A DNA stretch of 45,503 nt from SIG598 sp045538015 (GCA_045538015.1 JAZSQO010000048.1:1-45503); one strand, 5' to 3'; positions 36,025 to 44,416 are shown, counted from the stretch's first letter. The notes: a model not told the origin generated them from the letters alone. Translations and numbers: made by a program.

Positions 36025-36597
36025 TCACTTCAGCAGCGGCTGGATCTGACGGCCGTTCATGGCCGCCTCGATGGTTTCGGGGATCAGCTCGAAGTGGGCA
36101 ATGAGCGAGCCGGGCTTGCCCGTGGGATCGTCCTGACCGAAGGGAACAAAGTAGACATTGCGGGTGTTCATCAGCGCGCCGATGTTCTTGGCCGAGGCGG
36201 CAAGGCCGTCGTTGGTGGCGATGGCCAGCACCAGCGGACGTCCGTTGCGCAGGTGAGCCTTTGCGGCCATGGTGACCGGCGTGTCGGTCACGCCCAGCGC
36301 CAGCTTGGCAAGGGTGTTGCCGGTGCAGGGAGCGATCACCAGCACGTCCAGCAGCTTTTTGGGGCCGATAGGCTCGGCGGCGTCGATGGTGTGGATGATA
36401 CTGCATCCGCAGGCCGCCTCTATGCGGCGGTTGAAGTCCTCCGCGCGGCCAAAGCGGGTGTCGGTGCTGTAGGCGGTGGGAGACATCACGGGAGTTACGC
36501 GCGCGCCCTCGGCGGCCAGCTGCTCCATGACGGGAATAGCCCGGGAAAAGGTGCAGAAGGAGCCGCAGACGGCGTATCCTATCTTTAATCCATTCAA
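36025..36597 (-). CDS. dpaB: Dipicolinate synthase subunit B (190 aa)
   Basis: Flavoprotein-fold subunit of the enzyme that oxidises dihydrodipicolinate to dipicolinic acid in the mother cell for export into the spore. Recognised by YAVCGSFCTF, the VMSPTAY segment and VIAPCTGNTLAKLALGV, the flavin-binding loop of this family. It overlaps dpaA by four bases (ATGA), so the subunits are translationally coupled. Presence of both subunits is good evidence for endospore formation. Confidence 0.94.
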   Translation of the reverse strand: MNGLKIGYAVCGSFCTFSRAIPVMEQLAAEGARVTPVMSPTAYSTDTRFGRAEDFNRRIEAACGCSIIHTIDAAEPIGPKKLLDVLVIAPCTGNTLAKLALGVTDTPVTMAAKAHLRNGRPLVLAIATNDGLAASAKNIGALMNTRNVYFVPFGQDDPTGKPGSLIAHFELIPETIEAAMNGRQIQPLLK

Positions 36598-37466
36598 GTA
36601 TGTTCCTCCTCCATCATTTCGGTGACGGTATCCATTATTATTCTGGCGGCGGCCCGCGGGGAGTATCTTCCCGGCAGACCGAGGGCGTGCAGGGCGGTTA
36701 TACCCTGCCGCCGGGCCGCTTCAAAGTCGGTTCCTCCCGGTCGGGAGGCAAGGTCGATTATCACGGCGGCGGGATCGAGATTCCTGATAAAGGCCTCGCC
36801 CAGCACCAGCGCGTCGGCGGTGTTGACCACAAGGTCAAACCGATGAGCCTCGGCGGGCAGACGGCTGTAGCTTATCTTTCGCAGACCGGCTGATTCAATG
36901 CGGGCAAAGTCCTCCGCCTTGCGGGCGGCCACGGTGACATTGGCGCCGGTGGCTCTGAGCAGAGGGGCCAGCGCCTTGCCGATGCGCCCGTAGCCGGTGA
37001 CAAGGCAGGTGCTGTCATAGAGAGCACCCGGCATTTTTTCAATGGCCAGCATCAGCGCCGCCTCGGCGGTGAGCTGGGCGTTCTTTATCAGAAAGGTCTC
37101 CCGGCGGGAATAGTCGTTCAGGTCAAGCTCGGCGTATTTGCGGGAAATGCCTTTTACCCGCTCGGCAAAGCCGGTGAAAACTCTGGTGTGGCGCAGGCTC
37201 TGGCACAGATTCTCATCCAGCGGGATATCCTCGCCGGAAAATTCCGCGCTGAGCACGGCTCCGTCGGGCGTGGGCATGACCGGCAGAATGACCACATCGG
37301 CCATTGCCGCCGCGGTCAGAGCGTTGGTGTGCACCGCTCCCTCCGCCGCTCCGGGAAACTTGTCAAAGCCCGCCGCGAAAACCGTGTGTCCCTCCTCTGA
37401 CAGCAGAGAAGCAAGATAGCCCTGCCGCGCGTCGCCGCCTATTACAGCAAACACCTGATTATCCAT
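36594..37466 (-). CDS. dpaA: Dipicolinate synthase subunit A (290 aa)
   Basis: NAD(P)-dependent subunit of dipicolinate synthase. The N-terminus FAVIGGDARQGYLA and the second Rossmann motif VTGYGRIGKALAPLL are typical. The ATG at 37466 is chosen: GGAGGCGG lies just upstream, the family starts here, and the longer frame would begin within the -10 region of a sigma-K-type promoter. The two genes stand alone, without the asd-dapG genes that follow them in Bacillus. Confidence 0.93.
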   Translation of the reverse strand: MDNQVFAVIGGDARQGYLASLLSEEGHTVFAAGFDKFPGAAEGAVHTNALTAAAMADVVILPVMPTPDGAVLSAEFSGEDIPLDENLCQSLRHTRVFTGFAERVKGISRKYAELDLNDYSRRETFLIKNAQLTAEAALMLAIEKMPGALYDSTCLVTGYGRIGKALAPLLRATGANVTVAARKAEDFARIESAGLRKISYSRLPAEAHRFDLVVNTADALVLGEAFIRNLDPAAVIIDLASRPGGTDFEAARRQGITALHALGLPGRYSPRAAARIIMDTVTEMMEEEHT

Positions 37467-37508
37467 ATTACCGCCTCCGGTCGCCTTTTTGTAAGTTCGC
37501 TTATGAGA

Positions 37509-37537
37509 CATATTATGCGGCGGCGGTCAGTGTGTGC
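37509..37537 (-). promoter_or_regulatory. Sigma-K-like promoter of dpaAB
   Basis: On the minus strand GCAC (37537-37534), a 16-base spacer and CATAATATG (37517-37509) fit the sigma-K pattern AC-N16-CATAnnnTA except for the last base. About 40 bases before the dpaA start. In Bacillus the homologous spoVF operon is sigma-K dependent. Confidence 0.6.
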
Positions 37538-37549
37538 GAGCGGAGGCGC

Positions 37550-37588
37550 AAAAAGACCGCCGGGGAGAATAGCCTCCCGGCGGCTCTT
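37550..37588 (-). terminator. Terminator after birA
   Basis: GC-rich stem of 12 pairs with one bulge (37554-37565 with about 37576-37587), followed on the minus strand by TTTTT. It separates birA from the dpaAB promoter. Confidence 0.8.
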
Positions 37589-38395
37589 TCACTGATTGAG
37601 TTTTATGCTGATCTCTCCGGAGTAAAGCAGCTCCTCGGAGCCGTCGTCGTACCTTACCAGCAGGCGGCACTCGTCGTCCACATCCAGAGCGGTGGCCTCC
37701 CGGGTGCCGTCCGGTCTGAGTACCAGCACTCTGTTTCCCAGCACAACGCACCGGCGGCGATACTCCTCGGCAAGGCTGTCCGAAGCGATGGCGGCGTAAT
37801 TGGCCATGAATCGGTTGAGCACCTCGGCGGCCAGCTCGGAACGGCGGTCGCCCTCTCCGGCGGAAAACACACTGCCGGCGATATCTCTTATCTCCTCGGG
37901 AAAGCCGGATCGCGGCTCAAGGGCGTTGATGCCGATGCCCAGTATCGCAAAGTCAAGTCCGCCTGCGGCTGTACTCAGAGCGGTCTCGGTCAGGATGCCA
38001 CACACCTTGCGGCCGTCCATCAGAATGTCGTTGACCCATTTTATCCCGGGCTGCCTGCCGGTCAGAGCTTCAATGGCCTGACACACACTCACGGCGGCCA
38101 CGGTGGTTACCCGCAGAGCCTTGTCGGGAGAAAGCCGTGGGCGGAGAAGCAGGCTCATGTATATGCCGGTCCCGTCGGGAGAAAAGAAACTGCGTCCCTT
38201 TCGGCCCCGTCCGGCGGTCTGGGAGGAGGCGGCGATGACAAGCCCCTCCGGCGCGCCCTCAACGGCCAGCTGACGGGCAAGGCTGTTGGTGGAATCCACG
38301 CAGTCAAAGGCACGGACAATGAGTTCTTCAGCCGCGCCGCGCAGATGGCGGCGGATGCCCTCGGAGGAAAGTCCCTGAGGGGAAATATCGGTCAT
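37589..38395 (-). CDS. birA: Biotin--[acetyl-CoA-carboxylase] ligase, short form (268 aa)
   Basis: Attaches biotin to carboxylase carrier proteins. Catalytic parts are complete: DSTN (34-37), GRGRKGRSF (62-70), KWVND (119-123) and the C-terminal SH3-like domain ending GEISIKLNQ. The N-terminal helix-turn-helix present in bifunctional BirA is absent, so it is not expected to act as a repressor. The ATG at 38395 has GAGGA upstream; a much longer open frame runs back into the next gene and is not real. It starts 13 bases after the membrane protein gene and probably shares its transcript. Confidence 0.93.
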   Translation of the reverse strand: MTDISPQGLSSEGIRRHLRGAAEELIVRAFDCVDSTNSLARQLAVEGAPEGLVIAASSQTAGRGRKGRSFFSPDGTGIYMSLLLRPRLSPDKALRVTTVAAVSVCQAIEALTGRQPGIKWVNDILMDGRKVCGILTETALSTAAGGLDFAILGIGINALEPRSGFPEEIRDIAGSVFSAGEGDRRSELAAEVLNRFMANYAAIASDSLAEEYRRRCVVLGNRVLVLRPDGTREATALDVDDECRLLVRYDDGSEELLYSGEISIKLNQ

Positions 38396-38408
38396 GGTTG
38401 TTCCTCGC

Positions 38409-39599
38409 TTATTTTTTGTATCGGTTCCAGATGTCCGGGTCGTGAGGGTCGGGCATGGGAGGCTCGGACTGCCGGGGCGTGACCTTTTTAGGCGCTGCCG
38501 GCGGAGCGGGCTCCTGCCCGGGCGGTGTGAGTCTTTCCCGGAAATGTCCCCAGCCCTCGCCGGGGATGTAGTCGTCGTAGTATTCGCTGTCGTTCTTTTC
38601 GGGCTGACTGTTCGCCGTCTCGGCTTCGCTGACGGAGCCGATCTCCGGCCTCTCGATGGGCTGGCTGCGGTCCCGGCGCTTGAATTTGGAGCGAGTGGTG
38701 TCCTTCTTTTCCACATAATAGCCGTCCCGGGTCAGCTCAAAGCTCTCCTCCGCGGGGCGGGCAGGCTCGTCGGTGTATTCGTCGTAGCCCACATACACCC
38801 GCCGCTGATGGGTGAGCAGAGGGATATCCTGATTGTTCTTTATCATGTGGGCCTTCTCGGCAAAGAAGCCGTGGAAGGTGGTGGCAAAGGTGATGCAGGC
38901 CAGCATGAGCAGCATTATTCCCGCGCAGTCCAGCAGCCGTGCGTAGTAGACGGCCACAGCCTCCTCGGTGCCGGGCTGGGCGCTGCGGAGCACCCACGCG
39001 ATGTCGTCCCTCATGCTGTCGTCGGAAACAATGAGGTTGTTGGACACGGCGGTAAAGGTCAGGCCGAAGGTATAGAGCACGCGCACGGCGTACAGTATCA
39101 GCGCCAGCACGGAGGTCAGCGCCAGCGGGATGCCGAAGGGCGCGGGCACGGCAAGGCCTATGCCGGTGAGCATCAGCATCAGCACGCACAGAAACGCCGC
39201 CGCCAGAAAGGCCAGCATGGCGATCTCCTGAATGAGAGCCAGCGTGCCGATGGCCGAGCTCAGCCGCCTTATCTGCACGACCGCGAACATAATGAGAGAG
39301 GCCTCAATGCCGCCAAGGCCGATGATGGGCACAAGGGCGGGAAGAAGCCTCGTTTTGGAGCTGAAAAAGGTGAGCACAGCGGACACCGCGAGACACAGTG
39401 CCGCGGGAGCACCCAGTGAGCACCATGCTCCGCCTGTTCCGGCGGCCAGCTCGGCGGTTATCACCCGCTGGTGCAGAAAGGCGAAAAGCGCCGCCAGAAC
39501 CATAACGGTGCAGAAGGCACTTCCGCCGGCAAATTCACGCATACTGCCGGTGGGAGTGACACGCCGCTGGGCGTTGCGTGAGGATCTGTCTTTCTTCAT
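38409..39599 (-). CDS. Multi-pass membrane protein of unknown function (396 aa)
   Basis: Not recognised. About six hydrophobic helices (roughly 25-250) are preceded by a basic N-terminus and followed by a charged, probably disordered tail of about 140 residues rich in Pro, Glu, Lys and Tyr (EYYDDYIPGEG, then PPGQEPAPPAAPKK). The tail holds RRVYVGYDEYTDEP. It is sandwiched between another membrane protein gene (11-base gap) and birA (13-base gap). The two membrane proteins share the same plan (six helices plus long cytoplasmic tail) and may form a complex; nothing more can be said. Confidence 0.8.
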   Translation of the reverse strand: MKKDRSSRNAQRRVTPTGSMREFAGGSAFCTVMVLAALFAFLHQRVITAELAAGTGGAWCSLGAPAALCLAVSAVLTFFSSKTRLLPALVPIIGLGGIEASLIMFAVVQIRRLSSAIGTLALIQEIAMLAFLAAAFLCVLMLMLTGIGLAVPAPFGIPLALTSVLALILYAVRVLYTFGLTFTAVSNNLIVSDDSMRDDIAWVLRSAQPGTEEAVAVYYARLLDCAGIMLLMLACITFATTFHGFFAEKAHMIKNNQDIPLLTHQRRVYVGYDEYTDEPARPAEESFELTRDGYYVEKKDTTRSKFKRRDRSQPIERPEIGSVSEAETANSQPEKNDSEYYDDYIPGEGWGHFRERLTPPGQEPAPPAAPKKVTPRQSEPPMPDPHDPDIWNRYKK

Positions 39600-39610
39600 G
39601 TAATTCTACC

Positions 39611-41143
39611 TCAGCGGTGGGTGGAACGATTCTGTCCGGAGCGGTTCTGCCCGGAACGATTCTGGCTGGAACGGTTCTGGTTGGCGCGCTGATTGGCGCT
39701 GCCGCCCTTCCGGCTGCCCTGACCACCCTGACCGCCGCGGCTGTTTCCCTTTCCGCCGCCGCGGTTGGAGGAGTTTTTGTGGCCGTTCTGGTGGTTGTTC
39801 GGGCGCTGATTGCCGCCGGGACGCTGGCCGCCCGGGCGCTGCTGGCCGGAGGGCTTTCTGCCGCCCTGAAGAGGAGCGTTGGCCTCGGGGAAGGGGTTGA
39901 ATTCCTGAACCACTGGAACAACGCGCACGCCGGACACAACGCCGTCGTCGCTCTGAGCCATGTCGGCTACGTAGGCCATGGTAGTGCCGCCCTGCTGGAT
40001 GAGGCTCTGCTCGGGCAGCACGGGAACCACCGGAGCGATGGGCGCGGTGGGATTCTTGGGAGCGGGAGCCGGTTCGGGCTGAGGCTCGTTCTGAGCGGCC
40101 ATCTCGGTGGCGGCGTCGGTGACGGTGGCTTCAGCCGCGGCTCGTTCCTCGGGAGAAAGTCCGGAGAGAGCCGCCTCGGCGGGAGTGATTATGTTGGAGG
40201 AGGGGACAGGCGGAGCCACGGGAGCTACAGGTGCCGTGGGAGCCATCACAACCTCGTTCTGCTGAAGGGGAGTCTGGGGAGCGGAGACCGCGCCCACCGT
40301 CTTGGAGGGAGCGGGCAGGAAGGCTGCCGCGGCCACGGGAGAAGCGGTCTGGCGCTTGCTGCCCTTTTTGCCGTCGGTCAGAGCCGAATAGGTGATCTGA
40401 TAGCGCTTGTTGCGCAGAGCGTCGTCCACCTCGCCGAAGACCTCGTCCACCTGATGGATGGAGTGGAGGAAGAGGAACCAGAGACCGCTGAGCAGCAGCG
40501 GACAGACGCACAGACGAAGGGTGTCACAGAAGGCGGTGGTGAAAAATTCGTCGCCGGCGTCCTTCATGGTCACCCGGGCGATGATGTAGGTGATGGGAAG
40601 CAGTGCCTGAAAGATGATGCCCGTCCGCGCCAGACGGCGGAAGGAGTCGCGGTAGCCCCGGCGGATGACATTGCGGGTCAGGACGTTGTAAATGTAGCTG
40701 TTGGCAAGGATACAGCACATTATCACCACGAAGTAGCAGGCGTAGAAAAAGAACAGAGTAAGGCTGACCGTGCCGGTGTGGGTGAGGCTGTAAAGGGCGC
40801 GGTAGCATACATAATAGGCCAGCAGGATGTAGTATCCCAGCCGGAACAGACCGAACACCACGATTGGTCGGTGCTTGAGGAAGGGCACCGACGAGCCGCA
40901 CTCAAGGAAGTAGGCGTAGAACAGCACCACAATGAGCAGCAGAGAAACGATGAAGTCGTATATCAGCAGGGTGGTGGTGAAGGTGCTCATGGCCGCGCCG
41001 CTGGAGCCGGTCAGCTTGAGGATATCGGAAAAGGCGTTGAGCACGCCGTAGACCATCAGGAAAAGGACAAATATCCCGCCGCGCCGGAGGCAGGCGGAAA
41101 TAAACGCCTTGCCGTCCAGACCGATCTGTCTGTTTTTGTTCAT
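39611..41143 (-). CDS. Multi-pass membrane protein with long Pro-rich and Asn/Arg/Gly-rich tail (510 aa)
   Basis: Not recognised. About six membrane helices fill residues 20-230 (including VPFLKHRPIVVFG between helices). A Pro/Ala-rich linker (about 265-420) follows and then a strongly basic low-complexity tail (about 425-510): GGRKPSGQQRPGGQRPGG, SSNRGGGKGNSRGGQGG and four NRSxQ units. Such RGG-like tails in other proteins bind nucleic acid or polyanions, which here is only a guess. First gene of the run with the 396-aa protein and birA, with its own promoter at 41198-41226. Confidence 0.8.
   Translation of the reverse strand: MNKNRQIGLDGKAFISACLRRGGIFVLFLMVYGVLNAFSDILKLTGSSGAAMSTFTTTLLIYDFIVSLLLIVVLFYAYFLECGSSVPFLKHRPIVVFGLFRLGYYILLAYYVCYRALYSLTHTGTVSLTLFFFYACYFVVIMCCILANSYIYNVLTRNVIRRGYRDSFRRLARTGIIFQALLPITYIIARVTMKDAGDEFFTTAFCDTLRLCVCPLLLSGLWFLFLHSIHQVDEVFGEVDDALRNKRYQITYSALTDGKKGSKRQTASPVAAAAFLPAPSKTVGAVSAPQTPLQQNEVVMAPTAPVAPVAPPVPSSNIITPAEAALSGLSPEERAAAEATVTDAATEMAAQNEPQPEPAPAPKNPTAPIAPVVPVLPEQSLIQQGGTTMAYVADMAQSDDGVVSGVRVVPVVQEFNPFPEANAPLQGGRKPSGQQRPGGQRPGGNQRPNNHQNGHKNSSNRGGGKGNSRGGQGGQGSRKGGSANQRANQNRSSQNRSGQNRSGQNRSTHR
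39625..39684 (-). repeat. Four 15-bp tandem units at the end of the 510-aa membrane protein gene
   Basis: Units at 39625, 39640, 39655 and 39670 encode the QNRSG-type pentapeptides of the C-terminal tail. The short period favours replication slippage, so copy number may vary between strains. Confidence 0.8.
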
Positions 41144-41197
41144 ATATTCATCATCCTTAAAGATACCGATGATAATCGGAATTTTTCGTCAACCTAT

Positions 41198-41226
41198 ATC
41201 ATACCACATTTCTCTTCTGCATACAA
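41198..41226 (-). promoter_or_regulatory. Promoter of the membrane protein-birA operon
   Basis: On the minus strand TTGTAT (41226-41221), 17-base spacer, TATGAT (41203-41198), about 55 bases before the start at 41143. A small CCGAT/ATCGG hairpin lies in the leader. Confidence 0.7.
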
Positions 41227-41261
41227 TATAATTGGCGTAAAAAAATGCGGCAAAGGGAAAG

Positions 41262-41285
41262 GCCCGGCACGGTGAGGTGCCGGGC
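41262..41285 (-). terminator. Hairpin after the 88-aa membrane protein gene
   Basis: Perfect nine-pair stem GCCCGGCAC/GTGCCGGGC; the T run comes only some 20 bases later on the minus strand, so efficiency is uncertain. Confidence 0.5.
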
Positions 41286-41316
41286 TCGGAATATGCTGTT
41301 TTGCGGCTGCGGCCGG

Positions 41317-41583
41317 TTACAGCAGCGCGTCGGCCAGAGAGACGGCGGAGGGGCTTTCGCTGCAGGCGCAGCTTATCATGCGCTTGCCGTACTCGGACAG
41401 CATGGCCAGATCGAGAATGTTGAAGAACAGCAGTATGGCGGCCACCACGATGATGATGATAAACAGCGGGCGGGTTATGTTCTTCATGAACTTGAGCAGA
41501 ATGATAACGCCCAGAATGATGACCAGAATGCCGACTATGTTGGTGGAAGGCGAGGACTGGATGCAGCTGCTGATGGTGTCCAT
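41317..41583 (-). CDS. Small membrane protein of unknown function (88 aa)
   Basis: Two hydrophobic helices (about 16-31 and 39-56) joined by a short basic loop KFMKNITR, so a hairpin-type inner-membrane protein with both ends probably on the same side. A Cys pair near the C-terminus (ISCACSE). A Shine-Dalgarno AAAGGAG lies upstream, and the gene has its own near-consensus promoter and a hairpin after it, which supports expression as a single gene. No family recognised. Confidence 0.75.
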   Translation of the reverse strand: MDTISSCIQSSPSTNIVGILVIILGVIILLKFMKNITRPLFIIIIVVAAILLFFNILDLAMLSEYGKRMISCACSESPSAVSLADALL

Positions 41584-41622
41584 TTTTGCACGCTCCTTTG
41601 TTTATTTGTGTCTGCCGGTTCC

Positions 41623-41651
41623 ATTATATAGCAATGCCGTGTTTTTTTCAA
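41623..41651 (-). promoter_or_regulatory. Promoter of the 88-aa membrane protein gene
   Basis: On the minus strand TTGAAA (41651-41646), 17-base spacer, TATAAT (41628-41623), about 40 bases before the start codon. Confidence 0.75.
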
Positions 41652-41677
41652 TACATCCGGCGGGCTTTTTTGCCGGG

Positions 41678-41929
41678 TTACGCGCTGCGGCGCTGTATGG
41701 CTGTGATCTCTCCGCTCAGCCCGCTGTCCTTGGCCAGCCGGAGCAGATAGCGGTAGCGTGCCTCGAGGGATTCCAGCTGAAACACGCAGGCTTCAATGAG
41801 GTCGGCGTCGCACTCGGTGTCGAACCACTGCTGCATGGCGTGGATCATGGACACCGTGGAGCGTATTTCATCCAGCAGGGGAGTTTCCTGCTTCTTTGGC
41901 TTGAGCAGAATATCGCGCAAAGATTCCAT
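41678..41929 (-). CDS. YaaL/DUF2508-like small protein (83 aa)
   Basis: Short soluble protein with the pattern of the DUF2508/YaaL group: a helical N-terminal half, then CDADLIEACVFQLESLEARYRYLLRLAK. Function unknown. The ATG at 41929 is used because GGAGGAACGAC directly precedes it; a frame extending upstream to 42130 crosses the secG terminator and lacks signals. The family link is from overall pattern only. Confidence 0.7.
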   Translation of the reverse strand: MESLRDILLKPKKQETPLLDEIRSTVSMIHAMQQWFDTECDADLIEACVFQLESLEARYRYLLRLAKDSGLSGEITAIQRRSA

Positions 41930-42043
41930 GTCGTTCCTCCGTGTCCGTCCGGCTGGGGACGGTTGTTGTGGGTAGATTATCCCACGGAGGCGGCGCTGTT
42001 TATGCTGAATTCTGTTGGCCGGCGGGCTTTTTTTGAAGGCACG

Positions 42044-42071
42044 AAAAAAGGAGACACCCGCAGGTGTCTCC
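42044..42071 (-). terminator. secG terminator
   Basis: Perfect nine-pair stem GGAGACACC/GGTGTCTCC (42050-42058 with 42063-42071) and, on the minus strand, six T directly after it. Confidence 0.9.
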
Positions 42072-42089
42072 CTTATACGCAAATATAAA

Positions 42090-42341
42090 TCAGTCGACCA
42101 TGAAGATGAGGATATCGCAGACAAAGGCAAGAATGAAGAAAATGATGGCGATGACCTTGGTCCACTTGCTCAGGAAAGCGTCAAGAGTGCGGGCCTTTCC
42201 CTTGCTGAGGAAAGAGTCGGCACCGCCGGCGATGGCGCCGGAGAGGTTGGCCTGATGTCCTTCCTGAAGCAGAACAACGGCGATAACAGCGATAGCAGCA
42301 ACCAGAAGGATGATGCTGATGATCCATACGAGAGTGGTCAT
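42090..42341 (-). CDS. secG: Preprotein translocase subunit SecG (83 aa)
   Basis: Two membrane helices (about 4-25 and 61-80) separated by the conserved QEGHQANLSGAIAGGADSF loop of SecG. It assists SecYE in protein export. The ATG at 42341 is selected because GGAGGAATTAATA precedes it; a TTG five codons upstream would overlap that Shine-Dalgarno. Own promoter and terminator, as is common for secG in this group. Confidence 0.95.
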   Translation of the reverse strand: MTTLVWIISIILLVAAIAVIAVVLLQEGHQANLSGAIAGGADSFLSKGKARTLDAFLSKWTKVIAIIFFILAFVCDILIFMVD

Positions 42342-42384
42342 TATTAATTCCTCCAAACAGAATAGTCCTAAATTACGCTAAATA

Positions 42385-42413
42385 AATATAACACAGCTTG
42401 ACCGCTTTTGCAA
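42385..42413 (-). promoter_or_regulatory. secG promoter
   Basis: On the minus strand TTGCAA (42413-42408), 17-base spacer, TATATT (42390-42385). Confidence 0.75.
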
Positions 42414-42469
42414 GAGCAATTTGAGCTAATAGGAAGAATTTTTAAAATTTGTAGTTTTTGTACGGTCGG

Positions 42470-42497
42470 TTGACATCCTCGGCGGGGATGGTATAAT
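42470..42497 (+). promoter_or_regulatory. Promoter of the 264-aa membrane protein gene
   Basis: Consensus TTGACA (42470-42475) and TATAAT (42492-42497) with a 16-base spacer, 34 bases before the GTG start. Confidence 0.85.
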
Positions 42498-42531
42498 TAC
42501 GCTGACGAAAAAAATCAAGGAGGCAAGTTCC

Positions 42532-43326
42532 GTGAACGAAAACAACACCGAACCCAAAGTTTCGGAGGAAATCCCTGACGAGGATAACTTTTTTTATGTT
42601 CCCGAATACCCCGAAGACGACACCGACTCCAGCGACGACGAAAGGGAGATCTTCAGCCAGATAAACGCCCGCGAGTGCGGAATCGAGGAATATGTCGCGC
42701 CCGACATGAACCTCTTTCAGCGTCTGGGTGAATTCTGGTACCGCAACAAGCCCCTCATCATCGCGGCCATAGGCGCGGTCGTTCTGCTGGTGTTTATCAT
42801 AATCACCGGCCTGCCCGACAGCTACGACCTGACCTCCACCATCTATGTCAGCTACTCCGACTTCCCCAGCACCATCTCCTTTGAGATGGTGGACGAGCTG
42901 GAGAGCTACGTCGAGGACTGGGACGAAAGCGGTAATATCGAGGTCTCCGTCTCCACCATAAATCTGGTCGACCGCAACGGCGCCATCGCCGCGGCCAACA
43001 TGGAAAAGCTGCTGGGTCACCTGAATGAAAAGCCCACCTCCATGCTGTGGATAGTGGACGAGGATCTTTACGAAATGATGATCCGGGACTACGGCGAATA
43101 CCTGTTTGAGTCCTTCGAGGGCGCTCCGCTGTGGATAGAGATCACCACCAACGAGACCATCAACAGCTGTATCGAGCGCAGCGAATGCCCGAGACTGGGT
43201 CTGTGCCTGCGGGCGCTGACCGACGAGCTGGCTCAGGACGAGGAGGTCTGCGAATACTACGACCGGGCGGTCATGACCCTCACCGCCCTCAGAGAACAGC
43301 ATCCGGAGATGTTCGAGGCGGCGTGA
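42532..43326 (+). CDS. Single-pass membrane protein with acidic N-terminus (264 aa)
   Basis: Not recognised. The first 55 residues are very acidic (PEDDTDSSDDERE), then comes one membrane helix (about 74-93) and an extracytoplasmic domain of about 165 residues starting SYDLTSTIYVSYSDFP, which has alternating strands and helices and ends in a helical LRALTDELAQDEEV segment. The outer part slightly resembles a periplasmic binding-like alpha/beta fold, but no family is named. GTG start with AAGGAGG 9 bases upstream; strong promoter. Confidence 0.8.
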   Translation: MNENNTEPKVSEEIPDEDNFFYVPEYPEDDTDSSDDEREIFSQINARECGIEEYVAPDMNLFQRLGEFWYRNKPLIIAAIGAVVLLVFIIITGLPDSYDLTSTIYVSYSDFPSTISFEMVDELESYVEDWDESGNIEVSVSTINLVDRNGAIAAANMEKLLGHLNEKPTSMLWIVDEDLYEMMIRDYGEYLFESFEGAPLWIEITTNETINSCIERSECPRLGLCLRALTDELAQDEEVCEYYDRAVMTLTALREQHPEMFEAA

Positions 43327-43376
43327 CAGAGTAAATCCAGCCATACAAAAGGCCAAAATTGTATCAACGCATACGC

Positions 43377-43405
43377 TTGCCTGAAAAAGGCTCAATGTGT
43401 ATAAT
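43377..43405 (+). promoter_or_regulatory. degV-family gene promoter
   Basis: TTGCCT (43377-43382), 17-base spacer, TATAAT (43400-43405), followed by an 85-base leader. Confidence 0.7.
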
Positions 43406-43490
43406 AAACCATAGCTGACAGCCCGGTGTACAGGGAAAGACCCGGCAGCCCCGAGCGCTGTAGAGTAACACAGCAAAGGAGAAAGCAGCA

Positions 43491-44351
43491 ATGAGCGAGA
43501 AAATCATTATTGCCAGCGACAGCACCACCGACCTCAGCCCCGAGCTGAGAGAAAAGTATAATGTACAGATCGTTCCCCTCGGCGTGGCTCTGGGAGAGAA
43601 CAACTACCTTGACGGTGTGGATGTGGATCCCGACATGATCTATGCCCACTACGAAAAGACCGGCCAGCTGCCCAAGACAGCCGCCGCCAACATCTCCGAA
43701 TGTGCCGATTTCTTCAAAAAGTACACCGACGAGGGTTACTCCATCGTCTTCATCACCATCAGCTCCGAAATGTCCTGCACCAACAACAACGCCCGCCTTG
43801 CGGCCGAGGATTTTGAGAATGTCTATGTAGTGGACGGCAGAAACCTCTCCACCGGCGGCGGTCTGCTGGTGCTGGCTGCCTGCGACATGGCCGCTCAGGG
43901 CATGAGCGCAAAGGATATCGCCGAAAAGTGCGTCGAGCTGACCGACAAGGTGGACGCTTCCTTCATCGTCGACAGCCTTGAGTTCCTGCATAAGGGCGGA
44001 CGCTGCTCGGCTGTTGCCGCCTTTGGCGCCAACCTTCTCCAGCTCAAGCCCTGCATCATGGTGCGCGGCGGCAAGATGGGCGTGGGCAAGAAGTACCGCG
44101 GCAAGTTCGGCGATGTGCTGGTAAAGTATATCGATGACATGGTCGGCGACGCTTCCGACATCGACCAGACCCGCATCTTCGTCACCCATGCCGGCTGCGA
44201 TCCCGAGATCATCAACGCCTGCGTGGAGCAGGTCAAGAGCATCGCTCCCTTCAAGGAGGTCCTCATCACCCGCGCCGGCTGCACCATTTCCTCTCACTGC
44301 GGACGCAACACCCTCGGTGTGCTGTTCATCAGAAAGAACAAGGTTCAGTAA
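43491..44351 (+). CDS. DegV family fatty-acid-binding protein (286 aa)
   Basis: DegV/FakB-type protein: the IASDSTTDL start and the segment around VPLGVALG and SSEMSCTNNNARLA match the family, and the C-terminal domain holds CDPEIINAC. FakB proteins present a bound fatty acid to the kinase FakA for phosphorylation. No fakA-type kinase gene is nearby. AAGGAG lies 9 bases upstream of the ATG; a promoter and terminator enclose the gene. Confidence 0.92.
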   Translation: MSEKIIIASDSTTDLSPELREKYNVQIVPLGVALGENNYLDGVDVDPDMIYAHYEKTGQLPKTAAANISECADFFKKYTDEGYSIVFITISSEMSCTNNNARLAAEDFENVYVVDGRNLSTGGGLLVLAACDMAAQGMSAKDIAEKCVELTDKVDASFIVDSLEFLHKGGRCSAVAAFGANLLQLKPCIMVRGGKMGVGKKYRGKFGDVLVKYIDDMVGDASDIDQTRIFVTHAGCDPEIINACVEQVKSIAPFKEVLITRAGCTISSHCGRNTLGVLFIRKNKVQ

Positions 44352-44373
44352 CAAAAATAGGTAAAACAATCGA

Positions 44374-44416
44374 GCGGCTGCCTCAGAGATCATCTCTCTG
44401 CGGCAGCCGCTTTTTG
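44374..44416. terminator. Terminator after the DegV gene
   Basis: Ten-pair outer stem AGCGGCTGCC/GGCAGCCGCT (44374-44383 with 44403-44412), an inner extension, and five T to the right. Confidence 0.85.

Noticed and set aside
37467..37511. Longer dpaA starting at 37511
   Set aside because: The start would coincide with the -10 of the sigma-K-like promoter and lacks a Shine-Dalgarno, whereas 37466 has one.
41656..42035. Two copies of a CCGGCGGGCTTTTTT motif (near 41656 and 42019)
   Set aside because: Considered as a repeat family or terminators, but only partial stems form and two copies are not enough to call a family.
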